Source: Blautia obeum ATCC 29174 (GTDB lineage Bacteria > Bacillota > Clostridia > Lachnospirales > Lachnospiraceae). From it: 64,000 nucleotides of DNA. Positions 9,026 to 17,045 of this stretch are shown here, piece after piece. The stretch lies in contig NZ_CP102265.1 of NCBI RefSeq assembly GCF_025147765.1, forward strand, positions 1,551,001 through 1,615,000, written 5' to 3'. The first letter of the stretch is position 1. Every line of letters begins with the position of its first letter. The notes beneath the pieces are model-generated. The model was not told the origin of the DNA, searched no databases, and worked only from the letters and a program-made list of their open reading frames with translations. The position numbers and the translations under genes were made by a program.

Positions 9026-9991
9026 ATGAAAAATATAGCAGAAGTACTGGAAGGTGTGAAAACTGTCGGAATCGGTGGACATATCCGTCCGGATGGCGAC
9101 TGTGTCGGCTCCTGTATGGCTCTGTATCTGTATATCAGAAAATATTTTCCGGATATTGATGTGAATGTTTATCTGGACCATCCGAAGCCGATCTTCGGAC
9201 ATATTGAATCTATCGATGAAATAAAAACAGAAGTGGAAGAAGAAAGAATCTTCGATCTTTTTATTACCTGTGATGTAAGTGCCAGAGACCGTCTGGCACT
9301 TGCTGACAATCTGTTTGAGCATGCAAAGAAAACAGTATGCATCGATCATCATGTGAGCAATTCGGGATTTGCAGATGTGAATCATATCCGTGGAGAGGTT
9401 AGCTCCTGCTGTGAAGTACTGTATGGAATTCTGGATCCGGATAAAGTGGATCTTGCGGTTGCAACGGCTGTTTATACAGGAATGATCCATGATACAGGCG
9501 TTTTTCAGTATTCTTCTACATCACCGGAAACCATGAGGATTGCAGGAGAACTGATGAAGACGGGAATTCCGTTCAGCAGGATCATAGATGAATCTTTTTA
9601 TCAGAAAACATATATCCAGAATCAGGTTATGGGAAGAGTTCTTGCAGAAAGTATTCTTCTTCAGAACGGTACATGCATCATCGGATATCTTCGAAAGAAA
9701 GATATGGATTTTTATGGCGTGACAGGAAGCGATCTGGATGGCATTGTCAGTCAGCTCCGACTTACCCGAGGCGTGGAAGTAGCAATCTTTATTTATGAGC
9801 TGGAGACACAGTCATTCAAAGTATCCCTTCGCTCCAATGGCAGGGTAGATGTGAGCAAGGTGGCAGTCTTCTTTGGAGGCGGTGGACACACCAGAGCAGC
9901 GGGCTGTGACCTGCAGGGCTCTATGTATGATGTGATCAATAATATTACAGCAGAAATTGAAAAACAGCTGACAGAAGAGGAGAACGCATAA
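9026..9991 (+). CDS. nrnA: DHH-family oligoribonuclease / pAp phosphatase NrnA
   Basis: 321 residues. The DHH phosphoesterase motifs are HIRPDGDCVGS near the N-terminus, a central CDVSARDR, and CIDHHVSN. The DHHA1 domain ends with FGGGGHTRAAGC. NrnA degrades very short RNA and pAp with Mn. An ATG at 9026 with AGAGGTG at good spacing is preferred over the in-frame GTG two codons earlier. It overlaps truB by one base (TAATG), consistent with coupling. Confidence 0.9.
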   Translation: MKNIAEVLEGVKTVGIGGHIRPDGDCVGSCMALYLYIRKYFPDIDVNVYLDHPKPIFGHIESIDEIKTEVEEERIFDLFITCDVSARDRLALADNLFEHAKKTVCIDHHVSNSGFADVNHIRGEVSSCCEVLYGILDPDKVDLAVATAVYTGMIHDTGVFQYSSTSPETMRIAGELMKTGIPFSRIIDESFYQKTYIQNQVMGRVLAESILLQNGTCIIGYLRKKDMDFYGVTGSDLDGIVSQLRLTRGVEVAIFIYELETQSFKVSLRSNGRVDVSKVAVFFGGGGHTRAAGCDLQGSMYDVINNITAEIEKQLTEEENA

Positions 9992-10875
9992 TGGATGGCG
10001 TATTGAATATCCGTAAGGAAAAAGGATATACTTCTTTTGATGTTGTTGCAAAACTCCGTGGAATCCTTCATATGAAGAAAATCGGACATACCGGGACACT
10101 GGATCCGGAAGCAGAAGGTGTGCTTCCGGTCGTTCTCGGAAAGGCAACGAAGCTGGTTGATCTTCTGACGGAAAAACAGAAAACATACGAGGCACTTCTT
10201 CATCTGGGGCTGGAAACAGATACCCAGGATATGACAGGAACGGTTCTTGAAGAAAAGCCTGTCGAAGTAACAGAAGAAGAGGTACGTACGGTGATCAGGA
10301 GTTTCCTGGGGGAACAGCAGCAGATTCCACCGATGTATTCTGCTCTGAAAGTAGACGGGAAGAAACTCTATGAACTGGCCCGTGAAGGTAAGACAGTAGA
10401 GCGAAAGCCGCGTGCTGTACAGTTTTATGAGATTGAGATTAAAAAGATAGAGCTTCCATATGTGCGATTTTCTGTGACCTGTAGTAAGGGAACATATATC
10501 CGTACATTATGTCATGACATCGGACAGAAACTCGGATGTGGCGGCTGTATGGAAGAATTGCTCCGCACCAGATCCGGGAATTTTGTCTGGGAAGATAGTA
10601 TGACACTTGCGCAGGTTGAGGAAGCGGTAAGAAATGGTACAATTGGAGACCGGGTGATCAGTATCGGGCAGGCCCTGAAGGATTATCCGGAAATTTTTTG
10701 TACACGGGAAGGCGACCGCCTTCTGGAAAATGGAAATGCGCTTGCTGAGAGATTTGTCAGAGGAGAGCACAAAGAAGGCTGGGTGCGTATGTGTGACAGC
10801 CAGGGTGGATTCAAGGGAATTTACCAGTGGGATGAGGTGAAAAAACGCTATCAGCCACAGAAAATGTTTTTATAG
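9991..10875 (+). CDS. truB: tRNA pseudouridine(55) synthase TruB
   Basis: 294 residues. It converts U55 of tRNA to pseudouridine. The catalytic aspartate is in GHTGTLDPEAEGVLP (about residue 43), preceded by KEKGYTSFDVV. A C-terminal PUA-like region follows. It is in the rbfA-nrnA-truB-ribF order common in Firmicutes. Confidence 0.95.
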   Translation: MDGVLNIRKEKGYTSFDVVAKLRGILHMKKIGHTGTLDPEAEGVLPVVLGKATKLVDLLTEKQKTYEALLHLGLETDTQDMTGTVLEEKPVEVTEEEVRTVIRSFLGEQQQIPPMYSALKVDGKKLYELAREGKTVERKPRAVQFYEIEIKKIELPYVRFSVTCSKGTYIRTLCHDIGQKLGCGGCMEELLRTRSGNFVWEDSMTLAQVEEAVRNGTIGDRVISIGQALKDYPEIFCTREGDRLLENGNALAERFVRGEHKEGWVRMCDSQGGFKGIYQWDEVKKRYQPQKMFL

Positions 10876-10915
10876 GCTCCGGGTGAGCTATAAAAGTCAG
10901 GAGTAACAGCACAAT

Positions 10916-11848
10916 ATGGAATACGTAAAGATTGAAGGACAGTTTCCAAAGTTCAGCCACTGTGCGGTAACACTTGGAAAATTCGATGGAATCCATCGTG
11001 GTCACAGGAAACTGATTCAGACGATCCTGAACAGAAAAAAAGAATATGGAGAACTGGCAGTGGTCATGGCGTTTGTTTCCGACAGACAGACGATCCTTAC
11101 TTCAGAAGAACGTCGTATACTTCTGGAAAAAATGGGCGTGGACATACTGTTGGAATGTCCTCTGAATGATCAGATAAAGCATATGAAAGCAGATGTTTTT
11201 ATCCGACAGATACTCAAAGGGGATCTTCAGGCTTCCTGTGTGGTTGTGGGAGAAGATTTCCGTTTTGGTCATGAGCGCAAGGGATCTCCGGAGCTTCTGG
11301 AAAAATATGGAGAAAAATACGATTACGAAACAATTGTGATTGCAAAAGAAATGGAAGGCAACCGTAAGATCAGCAGTACTTATATCCGTGAAGAACTGAA
11401 AAAAGGAAATATGGAAAAGATTGCAGATCTTCTGGGAAGTCCGTTTTTCACGGCAGGGGTCATTGAACATGGAAGAGGAATGGGGCATCGGGATTTTTTT
11501 CCAACAGCGAATATCATTCCACCGAAGTCGAAGCTGATGCCTCCGAATGGGGTCTATGTGACAGTATCGCATCTTGAGGATGGAGATTATCCGGGAATCA
11601 CGAATGTGGGATATAAACCAACAGTCGGAGAGAATTTCCTTGGAGTAGAAACAAATCTGTTTGACTGTGATCTGGATCTTTATGGGCAGAAATGTAGAGT
11701 TGATTTTTATAAATATATTCGTCCGGAACAGAAGTTCACTTCTTTTGAGGCTCTGAAGGCACAGATCCGCAGAGATATTGAGTCCGGAAAGAACTGGTTT
11801 CAGGAAGAAAAAGAGCTGGTAAAAACTTTATCATTTGGCAAAAAATAG
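10916..11848 (+). CDS. ribF: Bifunctional riboflavin kinase / FAD synthetase
   Basis: 310 residues; makes FMN and FAD from riboflavin. The N-terminal nucleotidyltransferase has GKFDGIHRGH (residues 20-29) and a later KISSTYIRE segment. The C-terminal flavokinase carries GHRDFFPTANI and NGVYVT. ATG follows CAGGAG. It ends the rimP-to-ribF run before the rpsO promoter. Confidence 0.95.
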   Translation: MEYVKIEGQFPKFSHCAVTLGKFDGIHRGHRKLIQTILNRKKEYGELAVVMAFVSDRQTILTSEERRILLEKMGVDILLECPLNDQIKHMKADVFIRQILKGDLQASCVVVGEDFRFGHERKGSPELLEKYGEKYDYETIVIAKEMEGNRKISSTYIREELKKGNMEKIADLLGSPFFTAGVIEHGRGMGHRDFFPTANIIPPKSKLMPPNGVYVTVSHLEDGDYPGITNVGYKPTVGENFLGVETNLFDCDLDLYGQKCRVDFYKYIRPEQKFTSFEALKAQIRRDIESGKNWFQEEKELVKTLSFGKK

Positions 11849-11851
11849 TTG

Positions 11852-11881
11852 TTTACAATGCTGCATGTTTTATGCTATACT
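11852..11881 (+). promoter_or_regulatory. rpsO promoter
   Basis: TTTACA (11852-11857), 18-base spacer, TATACT (11876-11881). It directs rpsO separately from ribF and gives a leader of about 95 bases. That leader can form a GAGAT/ATCTC hairpin near 11911-11924 and an ACCG/CGGT pairing, a candidate S15 autoregulatory leader. Confidence 0.65.
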
Positions 11882-11981
11882 AGTCGAGGTGTAATTCAGC
11901 CCATATTCAGAGATTGGAATCTCCAACCGTTTCTTAATATGTGGCGGTTCATTAATTATTATATTTAAGGAGGAAATCACA

Positions 11982-12248
11982 ATGATTTCAAAAGAAAAAA
12001 AACAGGCGATCATGAAAGAATATGCAAGATGCGAGGGTGACACAGGATCACCGGAAGTACAGGTTGCAGTTCTTACAGCAAGAATTCAGGAACTGACAGA
12101 GCATTTACAGACACATCACAAAGATCATCATTCCAGACGTGGTCTGCTGAAAATGGTTGGTCAGAGACGTGGACTTCTGGCATACCTGAAGAAAACAGAC
12201 ATCGAAAGATACCGTGCACTGATTGAAAAATTAGGTTTAAGAAAATAA
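11982..12248 (+). CDS. rpsO: 30S ribosomal protein S15
   Basis: 88 residues, the usual S15 length. It binds the central domain of 16S rRNA. The family segment GSPEVQVAVLTARIQELTEHL is seen as GDTGSPEVQVAVLTARI, followed by DHHSRRGLLKMVGQRR. AAGGAGG lies 10 bases before the ATG. pnp follows, as in many bacteria. Confidence 0.98.
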   Translation: MISKEKKQAIMKEYARCEGDTGSPEVQVAVLTARIQELTEHLQTHHKDHHSRRGLLKMVGQRRGLLAYLKKTDIERYRALIEKLGLRK

Positions 12249-12261
12249 TTAGTATGCGGAC

Positions 12262-12289
12262 GGGGCGGATAACCATCCGCCCCATTTTT
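12262..12289 (+). terminator. rpsO terminator
   Basis: GGGGCGGAT (12262-12270), loop AACC, ATCCGCCCC (12275-12283), then ATTTTT. A strong Rho-independent terminator. Confidence 0.9.
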
Positions 12290-12348
12290 ACATGTTGCAG
12301 TTTTATAGGTTTATAGCGACAGGAAAAAAGAAGTTATTTCCGAGACTA

Positions 12349-12382
12349 CTGAAAAGTCCATTGATTGCAATGGCTTTTTCAG
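12349..12382 (+). promoter_or_regulatory. Long hairpin in the pnp leader
   Basis: Arms 12349-12363 and 12368-12382 form about 15 bp with one mismatch and one wobble around a 4-base loop. It lies 70 bases before pnp. In E. coli the pnp leader has a double-stranded element cut by RNase III for autoregulation; the same role here is inference. I could not identify a clear promoter in the 12290-12455 gap. Confidence 0.45.
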
Positions 12383-12455
12383 TTGTTTCGGGCTTCTGAA
12401 TGACCTGGTTGCTGTGAACAGTAATAATCAACACAGAATTTAAAGGAGAAAAAAT

Positions 12456-14549
12456 ATGTACAAAAGTTATTCTATGGAATTAGCCGGCAGAACACTGACT
12501 GTAGATATTGGTCGTGTTGCAAAGCAGGCAAATGGTGCAGCCCTGATGCATTATGGTGACACAACTGTACTTTCCACAGCAACAGCATCCAAAGAGCCAA
12601 GAGAAGGAATCGATTTCTTCCCCCTGAGCGTTGAATACGAAGAAAAAATGTATGCCGTAGGCAAAATCCCGGGAGGATTCAACAAGAGAGAAGGAAAGGC
12701 AAGTGAGCATGCAATCCTGACTTCCCGTGTTATTGACCGTCCGATGCGTCCTCTGTTCCCGAAGGATTACAGAAATGATGTAACTCTGGTCAACATGGTT
12801 ATGTCTGTAGATCCGGAATGCAATCCGGAGATTCCGGCTATGCTTGGTTCCTCTATTGCAACCTGCATTTCTGATATTCCGTTTGACGGACCGTGTGCAA
12901 CTACACAGGTAGGTCTGATCGACGGTGAATTCGTTATCAACCCGTCTCTGGCTCAGAAAGAACTTTCTGATCTTCAGCTGACAGTTGCTTCCACAAGAGA
13001 AAAAGTCATCATGATCGAAGCCGGTGCAAATGAAGTTCCGGAAGATACTATGATTGAAGCAATCTATAAGGCACATGATGTAAACCAGGAGATCATCCGT
13101 TTTATCGACAAGATCGTAGCTGAATGTGGTAAAGAAAAACATCTGTATGCTTCCTGTGCAGTTCCGGAAGAACTGTTTGAAGCAATTAAGAAGATTGTGC
13201 CTCCGGAAGAAATGGAAGAAGCTGTTTTTACAGATGACAAGCAGACAAGAGAAGAAAATATCCGTGAGATCACAGCAAGACTTCAGGATGCATTTGCAGA
13301 TAATGAAGAATGGCTGGCTGTTCTTGGCGAAGCCGTATATCAGTATCAGAAGAAGACTGTTCGTAAGATGATCCTTAAAGATCACAAACGTCCGGATGGA
13401 CGTCAGATCACGCAGATTCGTCCGCTGGCTGCAGAAGTTGATATCATCCCAAGAGTACATGGCTCTGCCATGTTTACACGTGGACAGACTCAGATCTGCA
13501 CAATGACAACTCTGGCTCCTCTTTCTGAGGCTCAGAGAATTGACGGACTTGATGAGTTTGAAACATCCAAGAGATATATGCATCATTACAACTTCCCGTC
13601 TTATTCTGTAGGTGAGACAAAACCATCCAGAGGACCGGGACGTCGTGAGATCGGTCATGGTGCACTTGCAGAGAGAGCTCTTGTTCCAGTACTTCCGTCA
13701 GCAGAAGAGTTCCCATATGCGATCCGTACAGTATCTGAGACTTTTGAATCCAATGGTTCCACTTCTCAGGCAAGTATCTGTGCATCTACGATGTCTCTGA
13801 TGGCAGCAGGTGTGCCGATCCGTAAACCGGTAGCAGGTATTTCCTGTGGTCTGGTAACAGGCGCTACAGATGATGACTACATCGTTCTGACAGATATTCA
13901 GGGCCTGGAAGATTTCTTTGGAGATATGGACTTTAAGGTTGCAGGTACACATGATGGTATCACTGCAATTCAGATGGATATCAAGATTCATGGTCTGACA
14001 AGACAGATCGTAGAAGAAGCTATCCGCAGAACAAAAGAAGCAAGAGAATATATTCTTACAGAAGTTATGGAGAAATGCATTGCAGCTCCTCGTGATCATG
14101 TCAACAAATATGCGCCGAAGATCGTACAGATTCAGATCGACCCTCAGAAAATCGGTGATGTAGTCGGACAGAGAGGAAAAACGATCAATGCAATCATCGA
14201 ACGTACAGGTGTTCAGATCGACATCACAGATGAAGGTGCAGTATCTATCTGTGGCGTTGACCAGCATGGTATGGATGAAGCAAAGAAAATGATCAAAACA
14301 ATTGCAACTGATTTTGAAGCAGGACAGATCTTTGAAGGTACAGTTGTCAGCATTAAAGAATTTGGTGCATTTGTTGAGTTTGCTCCTGGCAAAGAAGGAA
14401 TGGTTCATATTTCCAAGATCAGTGATCACAGAATCAATCGTGTAGAAGATGTTCTGACGCTTGGCGATAAGGTAAAAGTTATCTGCATGGGTAAAGACAA
14501 GATGGGAAGAATGAGCTTCAGTATTAAGGATGTACCGGAAGAAGTATAA
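12456..14549 (+). CDS. pnp: Polyribonucleotide nucleotidyltransferase (PNPase)
   Basis: 697 residues; phosphorolytic 3'-5' exoribonuclease of the degradosome. Two RNase PH domains (about 10-145 and 310-545) flank an alpha-helical linker. The C-terminus has a KH domain (PQKIGDVVGQRGKTINAI, about 565) and an S1 domain (about 625-695, EGTVVSIKEFGAFVEF). AAAGGAG precedes the ATG. Full family length. Confidence 0.97.
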   Translation: MYKSYSMELAGRTLTVDIGRVAKQANGAALMHYGDTTVLSTATASKEPREGIDFFPLSVEYEEKMYAVGKIPGGFNKREGKASEHAILTSRVIDRPMRPLFPKDYRNDVTLVNMVMSVDPECNPEIPAMLGSSIATCISDIPFDGPCATTQVGLIDGEFVINPSLAQKELSDLQLTVASTREKVIMIEAGANEVPEDTMIEAIYKAHDVNQEIIRFIDKIVAECGKEKHLYASCAVPEELFEAIKKIVPPEEMEEAVFTDDKQTREENIREITARLQDAFADNEEWLAVLGEAVYQYQKKTVRKMILKDHKRPDGRQITQIRPLAAEVDIIPRVHGSAMFTRGQTQICTMTTLAPLSEAQRIDGLDEFETSKRYMHHYNFPSYSVGETKPSRGPGRREIGHGALAERALVPVLPSAEEFPYAIRTVSETFESNGSTSQASICASTMSLMAAGVPIRKPVAGISCGLVTGATDDDYIVLTDIQGLEDFFGDMDFKVAGTHDGITAIQMDIKIHGLTRQIVEEAIRRTKEAREYILTEVMEKCIAAPRDHVNKYAPKIVQIQIDPQKIGDVVGQRGKTINAIIERTGVQIDITDEGAVSICGVDQHGMDEAKKMIKTIATDFEAGQIFEGTVVSIKEFGAFVEFAPGKEGMVHISKISDHRINRVEDVLTLGDKVKVICMGKDKMGRMSFSIKDVPEEV

Positions 14550-14551
14550 CT

Positions 14552-15046
14552 ATGAGATATCATAATATAACCAAGGATGATATGCTGAACGGAGACGGAC
14601 TTCGGGTAGTACTCTGGGTTGCCGGCTGCAATCACTGCTGTCGGGAATGCCAGAATCCGATCACCTGGGATCCAAACGGAGGCCTTCCGTTTACGGAAGC
14701 AGAAGAAGCAGAGATCTTTACAGAACTGGATAAGGATTATATCGGCGGCATCACTTTTTCGGGAGGTGATCCGCTGCATCCATCCAATATTTCTACGGTT
14801 ACTGCTTTCGCAAAAAAAATTCGTGAGAAATATCCAAATAAGACGATCTGGCTGTATACAGGTTCCTTATGGGAAGAAATCTGTAATGAAGAGATTGTAC
14901 AGTATTTGGATGTCTGTGTGGACGGTGAATTTCAGATTGATAAAAGAGATACTTCTCTTCGCTGGAAGGGCTCATCCAATCAGCGTGTGATAGATGTTCC
15001 TTCTACACTTCGTGAAGGCAAAGTCGTTCTGCATTGTGATAATTAA
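14552..15046 (+). CDS. nrdG: Anaerobic ribonucleotide reductase activating protein (radical SAM)
   Basis: 164 residues. It uses SAM and a 4Fe-4S cluster to make the glycyl radical on NrdD. The cluster cysteines are C-x3-C-x2-C in the segment CNHCCRECQNP, and TFSGGDPL is the SAM-binding GGDP-type motif. It begins two bases after pnp ends. No nrdD is in this window; dut downstream links it to nucleotide metabolism. Confidence 0.9.
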   Translation: MRYHNITKDDMLNGDGLRVVLWVAGCNHCCRECQNPITWDPNGGLPFTEAEEAEIFTELDKDYIGGITFSGGDPLHPSNISTVTAFAKKIREKYPNKTIWLYTGSLWEEICNEEIVQYLDVCVDGEFQIDKRDTSLRWKGSSNQRVIDVPSTLREGKVVLHCDN

Positions 15047-15079
15047 AGAGCAGGAACAGGCGAATAAACAGGAGGCAGC

Positions 15080-15598
15080 ATGAAACGAATTGCAAAATTT
15101 CATAAAGTAAGTCCGGAGCAGTTTGCAAAGGACTGGAAAGATACATTCCCGGCAGCGGATGATAAAGAAATACAGGACACTTATGAGAAAATTTCTCTTC
15201 CTGTAAGGGCAACAGCCGGAAGTGCAGGATATGATTTCTTTGCACCTGCGGATATTGTACTGAATCCGGGTGAAACAGCCAAGATTCCAACGGGAGTCCG
15301 TGTGGAAATGGAGCAGGACTGGGTATTGAAATGCTACCCGAGAAGTGGACTGGGATTTAAATTCCGTCTGCAGCTGAATAACACAGTAGGTATCATTGAC
15401 AGTGATTATTTTTATTCTGATAATGAAGGTCATATCTTTGCGAAGATTACCAATGACAGTAATGAAGGTAAAACTGTGAATATTCAGGCCGGAACAGGTT
15501 TTATGCAGGGAATTTTTGTTGAGTATGGTATTACTGTAGATGATGAAGCTACCGGAATCCGTAATGGCGGATTTGGAAGTACTACCGAGAAAAAATAA
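15080..15598 (+). CDS. dut: dUTP diphosphatase-like protein
   Basis: 172 residues. The trimeric dUTPase motifs are in order: AGSAGYDFFAP (motif 1), PRSGLGFKF (2), NNTVGIIDSDYF (3), GTGFMQGIF (4) and NGGFGSTT (5). It removes dUTP and supplies dUMP. About 40 extra N-terminal residues precede motif 1. Motif 4 departs from the usual GxRxAQ, so dCTP deaminase-like specificity cannot be excluded, but motif 5 favours dUTPase. Confidence 0.85.
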   Translation: MKRIAKFHKVSPEQFAKDWKDTFPAADDKEIQDTYEKISLPVRATAGSAGYDFFAPADIVLNPGETAKIPTGVRVEMEQDWVLKCYPRSGLGFKFRLQLNNTVGIIDSDYFYSDNEGHIFAKITNDSNEGKTVNIQAGTGFMQGIFVEYGITVDDEATGIRNGGFGSTTEKK

Positions 15599-15621
15599 GA
15601 ATTAGTAATTGTTATAGAGAT

Positions 15622-15690
15622 AAAATAAGCAAAATGAAATGGAGATTCAGGCCGATATGGCTTAAATCTCCATTTTGTTTTGCTTATTTT
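15622..15690. terminator. Bidirectional terminator between dut and the DUF1292 gene
   Basis: Arms 15622-15647 and 15665-15690 are inverted repeats matching at 24 of 26 positions, with A-rich left and T-rich right ends, so it can stop transcripts from both sides. Confidence 0.85.
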
Positions 15691-15720
15691 GCAGAAAAAT
15701 TTGATTGTTTATGGAAATCT

Positions 15721-16095
15721 TTATTCCAGAGGTTCTCCGGCGGCTTCTGCCTTACGTGCATTGTCAAGAACAACGTCAAAAGCCTCTGCAGCTTTTGCAT
15801 ATTCATCATCACTTTCGATGTTGGCAAGAATTGGATCTCCTGTTTCTGTACGGGAGAATTTATAAAGATATACCTCTCCACTCTGATTCTGGCCATTTTC
15901 GTCCAGCGGCAACAGCGCAATGTATTCCTGCTTTTCTACTGGAAATACGGTCAGAATTGCACATTCGATCTCAGTGTCATCGTCCAGCGTCAGTGTAATG
16001 GTGTTGTGACTTTCCGGAGAAGTGTTTCCGCAGTCCAGTCCGCAGGAAGCACAGTCGCTGGGTGCACAGGTTCCGTTTTTGAATTCATCACTCAT
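15721..16095 (-). CDS. DUF1292 domain-containing protein
   Basis: 124 residues, acidic, cytoplasmic. It starts with a Cys-rich segment (CAPSDCASCGLDC, residues 10-22) that could bind a metal. The DUF1292 beta domain follows (ITLTLDDDTEIECAILTVF, QEYIALLPLD, GEVYLYKF) and then a helical tail. DUF1292 proteins are common near yrrK-type genes in Firmicutes and have no established role. The frame on the opposite strand here is an overlap without a ribosome site. Confidence 0.85.
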   Translation of the reverse strand: MSDEFKNGTCAPSDCASCGLDCGNTSPESHNTITLTLDDDTEIECAILTVFPVEKQEYIALLPLDENGQNQSGEVYLYKFSRTETGDPILANIESDDEYAKAAEAFDVVLDNARKAEAAGEPLE

Positions 16096-16129
16096 TTGAT
16101 AATCCTCACTTTGTATTCGTTGTCATTCC

Positions 16130-16158
16130 ATTTTAACAGATAATAGCAGTGAATACAA
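16130..16158 (-). promoter_or_regulatory. Promoter of the DUF1292 gene
   Basis: Read on the minus strand: TTGTAT (16158-16153), 17-base spacer, TAAAAT (16135-16130), 35 bases before the start codon. Confidence 0.6.
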
Positions 16159-16186
16159 CGAAAAAGCTCGAAAATAAAAAAATGTG

Positions 16187-16215
16187 TTTAAACTGATTCA
16201 TGAATCATGTATAAT
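16187..16215 (+). promoter_or_regulatory. Exonuclease III promoter
   Basis: TTTAAA (16187-16192), 17-base spacer, perfect TATAAT (16210-16215). Confidence 0.55.
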
Positions 16216-16259
16216 AGAAATATCAGACATTTGATCGATTTGAAGGAGTAAATGAGACA

Positions 16260-17018
16260 ATGAAATGTATTTCATGGAATGTAAATGGAATCAGAGCCTG
16301 TATCACAAAAGGATTTGAAGATAGATTTAGAGAACTGGATGCGGACATTTTCTGCCTTCAGGAGACGAAATGCCAGCAGGGTCAGGTGGAACTGGAACTT
16401 CCGGGCTATCATCAGTACTGGAATTATGCAAACAGACGTGGCTATTCAGGAACTGCGGTATTTACAAAGAAAGAGCCGATCTCTGTGAAAAATGGTATCG
16501 GAATTGAAGAACATGATAAGGAAGGACGTGTGATCACACTGGAATTTAAGGAGTTTTATTTTGTAACTGTGTATACTCCAAATTCTCAGAGTGAATTAAG
16601 ACGTCTGGAGTACCGTATGGAATGGGAAAGGGATTTTCTTGCATATCTTCTGAAATTACAGGAGAGCAAGCCGGTGATCTGTTGTGGTGATCTGAATGTG
16701 GCACATGAGGAGATTGATTTAAAAAATCCAAAAACAAACCGAAAGAATGCCGGATTTACAGACGAGGAACGTGCATGTTTTACAAAAGTGCTTGAGAGTG
16801 GATTTATAGATACATTCCGCTACTTTTATCCGGATAAAGAGGGAATTTATTCCTGGTGGTCCTATCGGTTTAAAGCACGTGAAAAGAATGCCGGATGGAG
16901 GATTGATTATTTTATAACTTCTCCATCTTTGAAAGAAAAGCTGCAGGGAGCAGCAATTCACACGGAAATCATGGGATCAGACCATTGTCCGATCGAATTG
17001 GATATTGATTTGAAGTAA
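16260..17018 (+). CDS. xth: Exodeoxyribonuclease III (AP endonuclease)
   Basis: 252 residues of the ExoA/ExoIII family (endonuclease/exonuclease/phosphatase fold). The motifs are SWNVNGIRA, LQETKCQ (metal-binding Glu), VYTPNS, GDLNVAHEEIDL and GSDHCPIELDI at the C-terminus (catalytic Asp-His). It cuts abasic sites in base excision repair. Start ATG at 16260; an earlier ATG at 16252 is closed by a stop after three codons. Confidence 0.95.
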   Translation: MKCISWNVNGIRACITKGFEDRFRELDADIFCLQETKCQQGQVELELPGYHQYWNYANRRGYSGTAVFTKKEPISVKNGIGIEEHDKEGRVITLEFKEFYFVTVYTPNSQSELRRLEYRMEWERDFLAYLLKLQESKPVICCGDLNVAHEEIDLKNPKTNRKNAGFTDEERACFTKVLESGFIDTFRYFYPDKEGIYSWWSYRFKAREKNAGWRIDYFITSPSLKEKLQGAAIHTEIMGSDHCPIELDIDLK

Positions 17019-17045
17019 ATACAAAAGTTACAAGGAGAATCGGAA

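Noticed and set aside
15634..16143. Plus-strand frame of 169 codons over the DUF1292 gene
   Set aside because: It begins in the terminator stem, lacks a ribosome site, and the minus-strand frame matches a known family with its own promoter.
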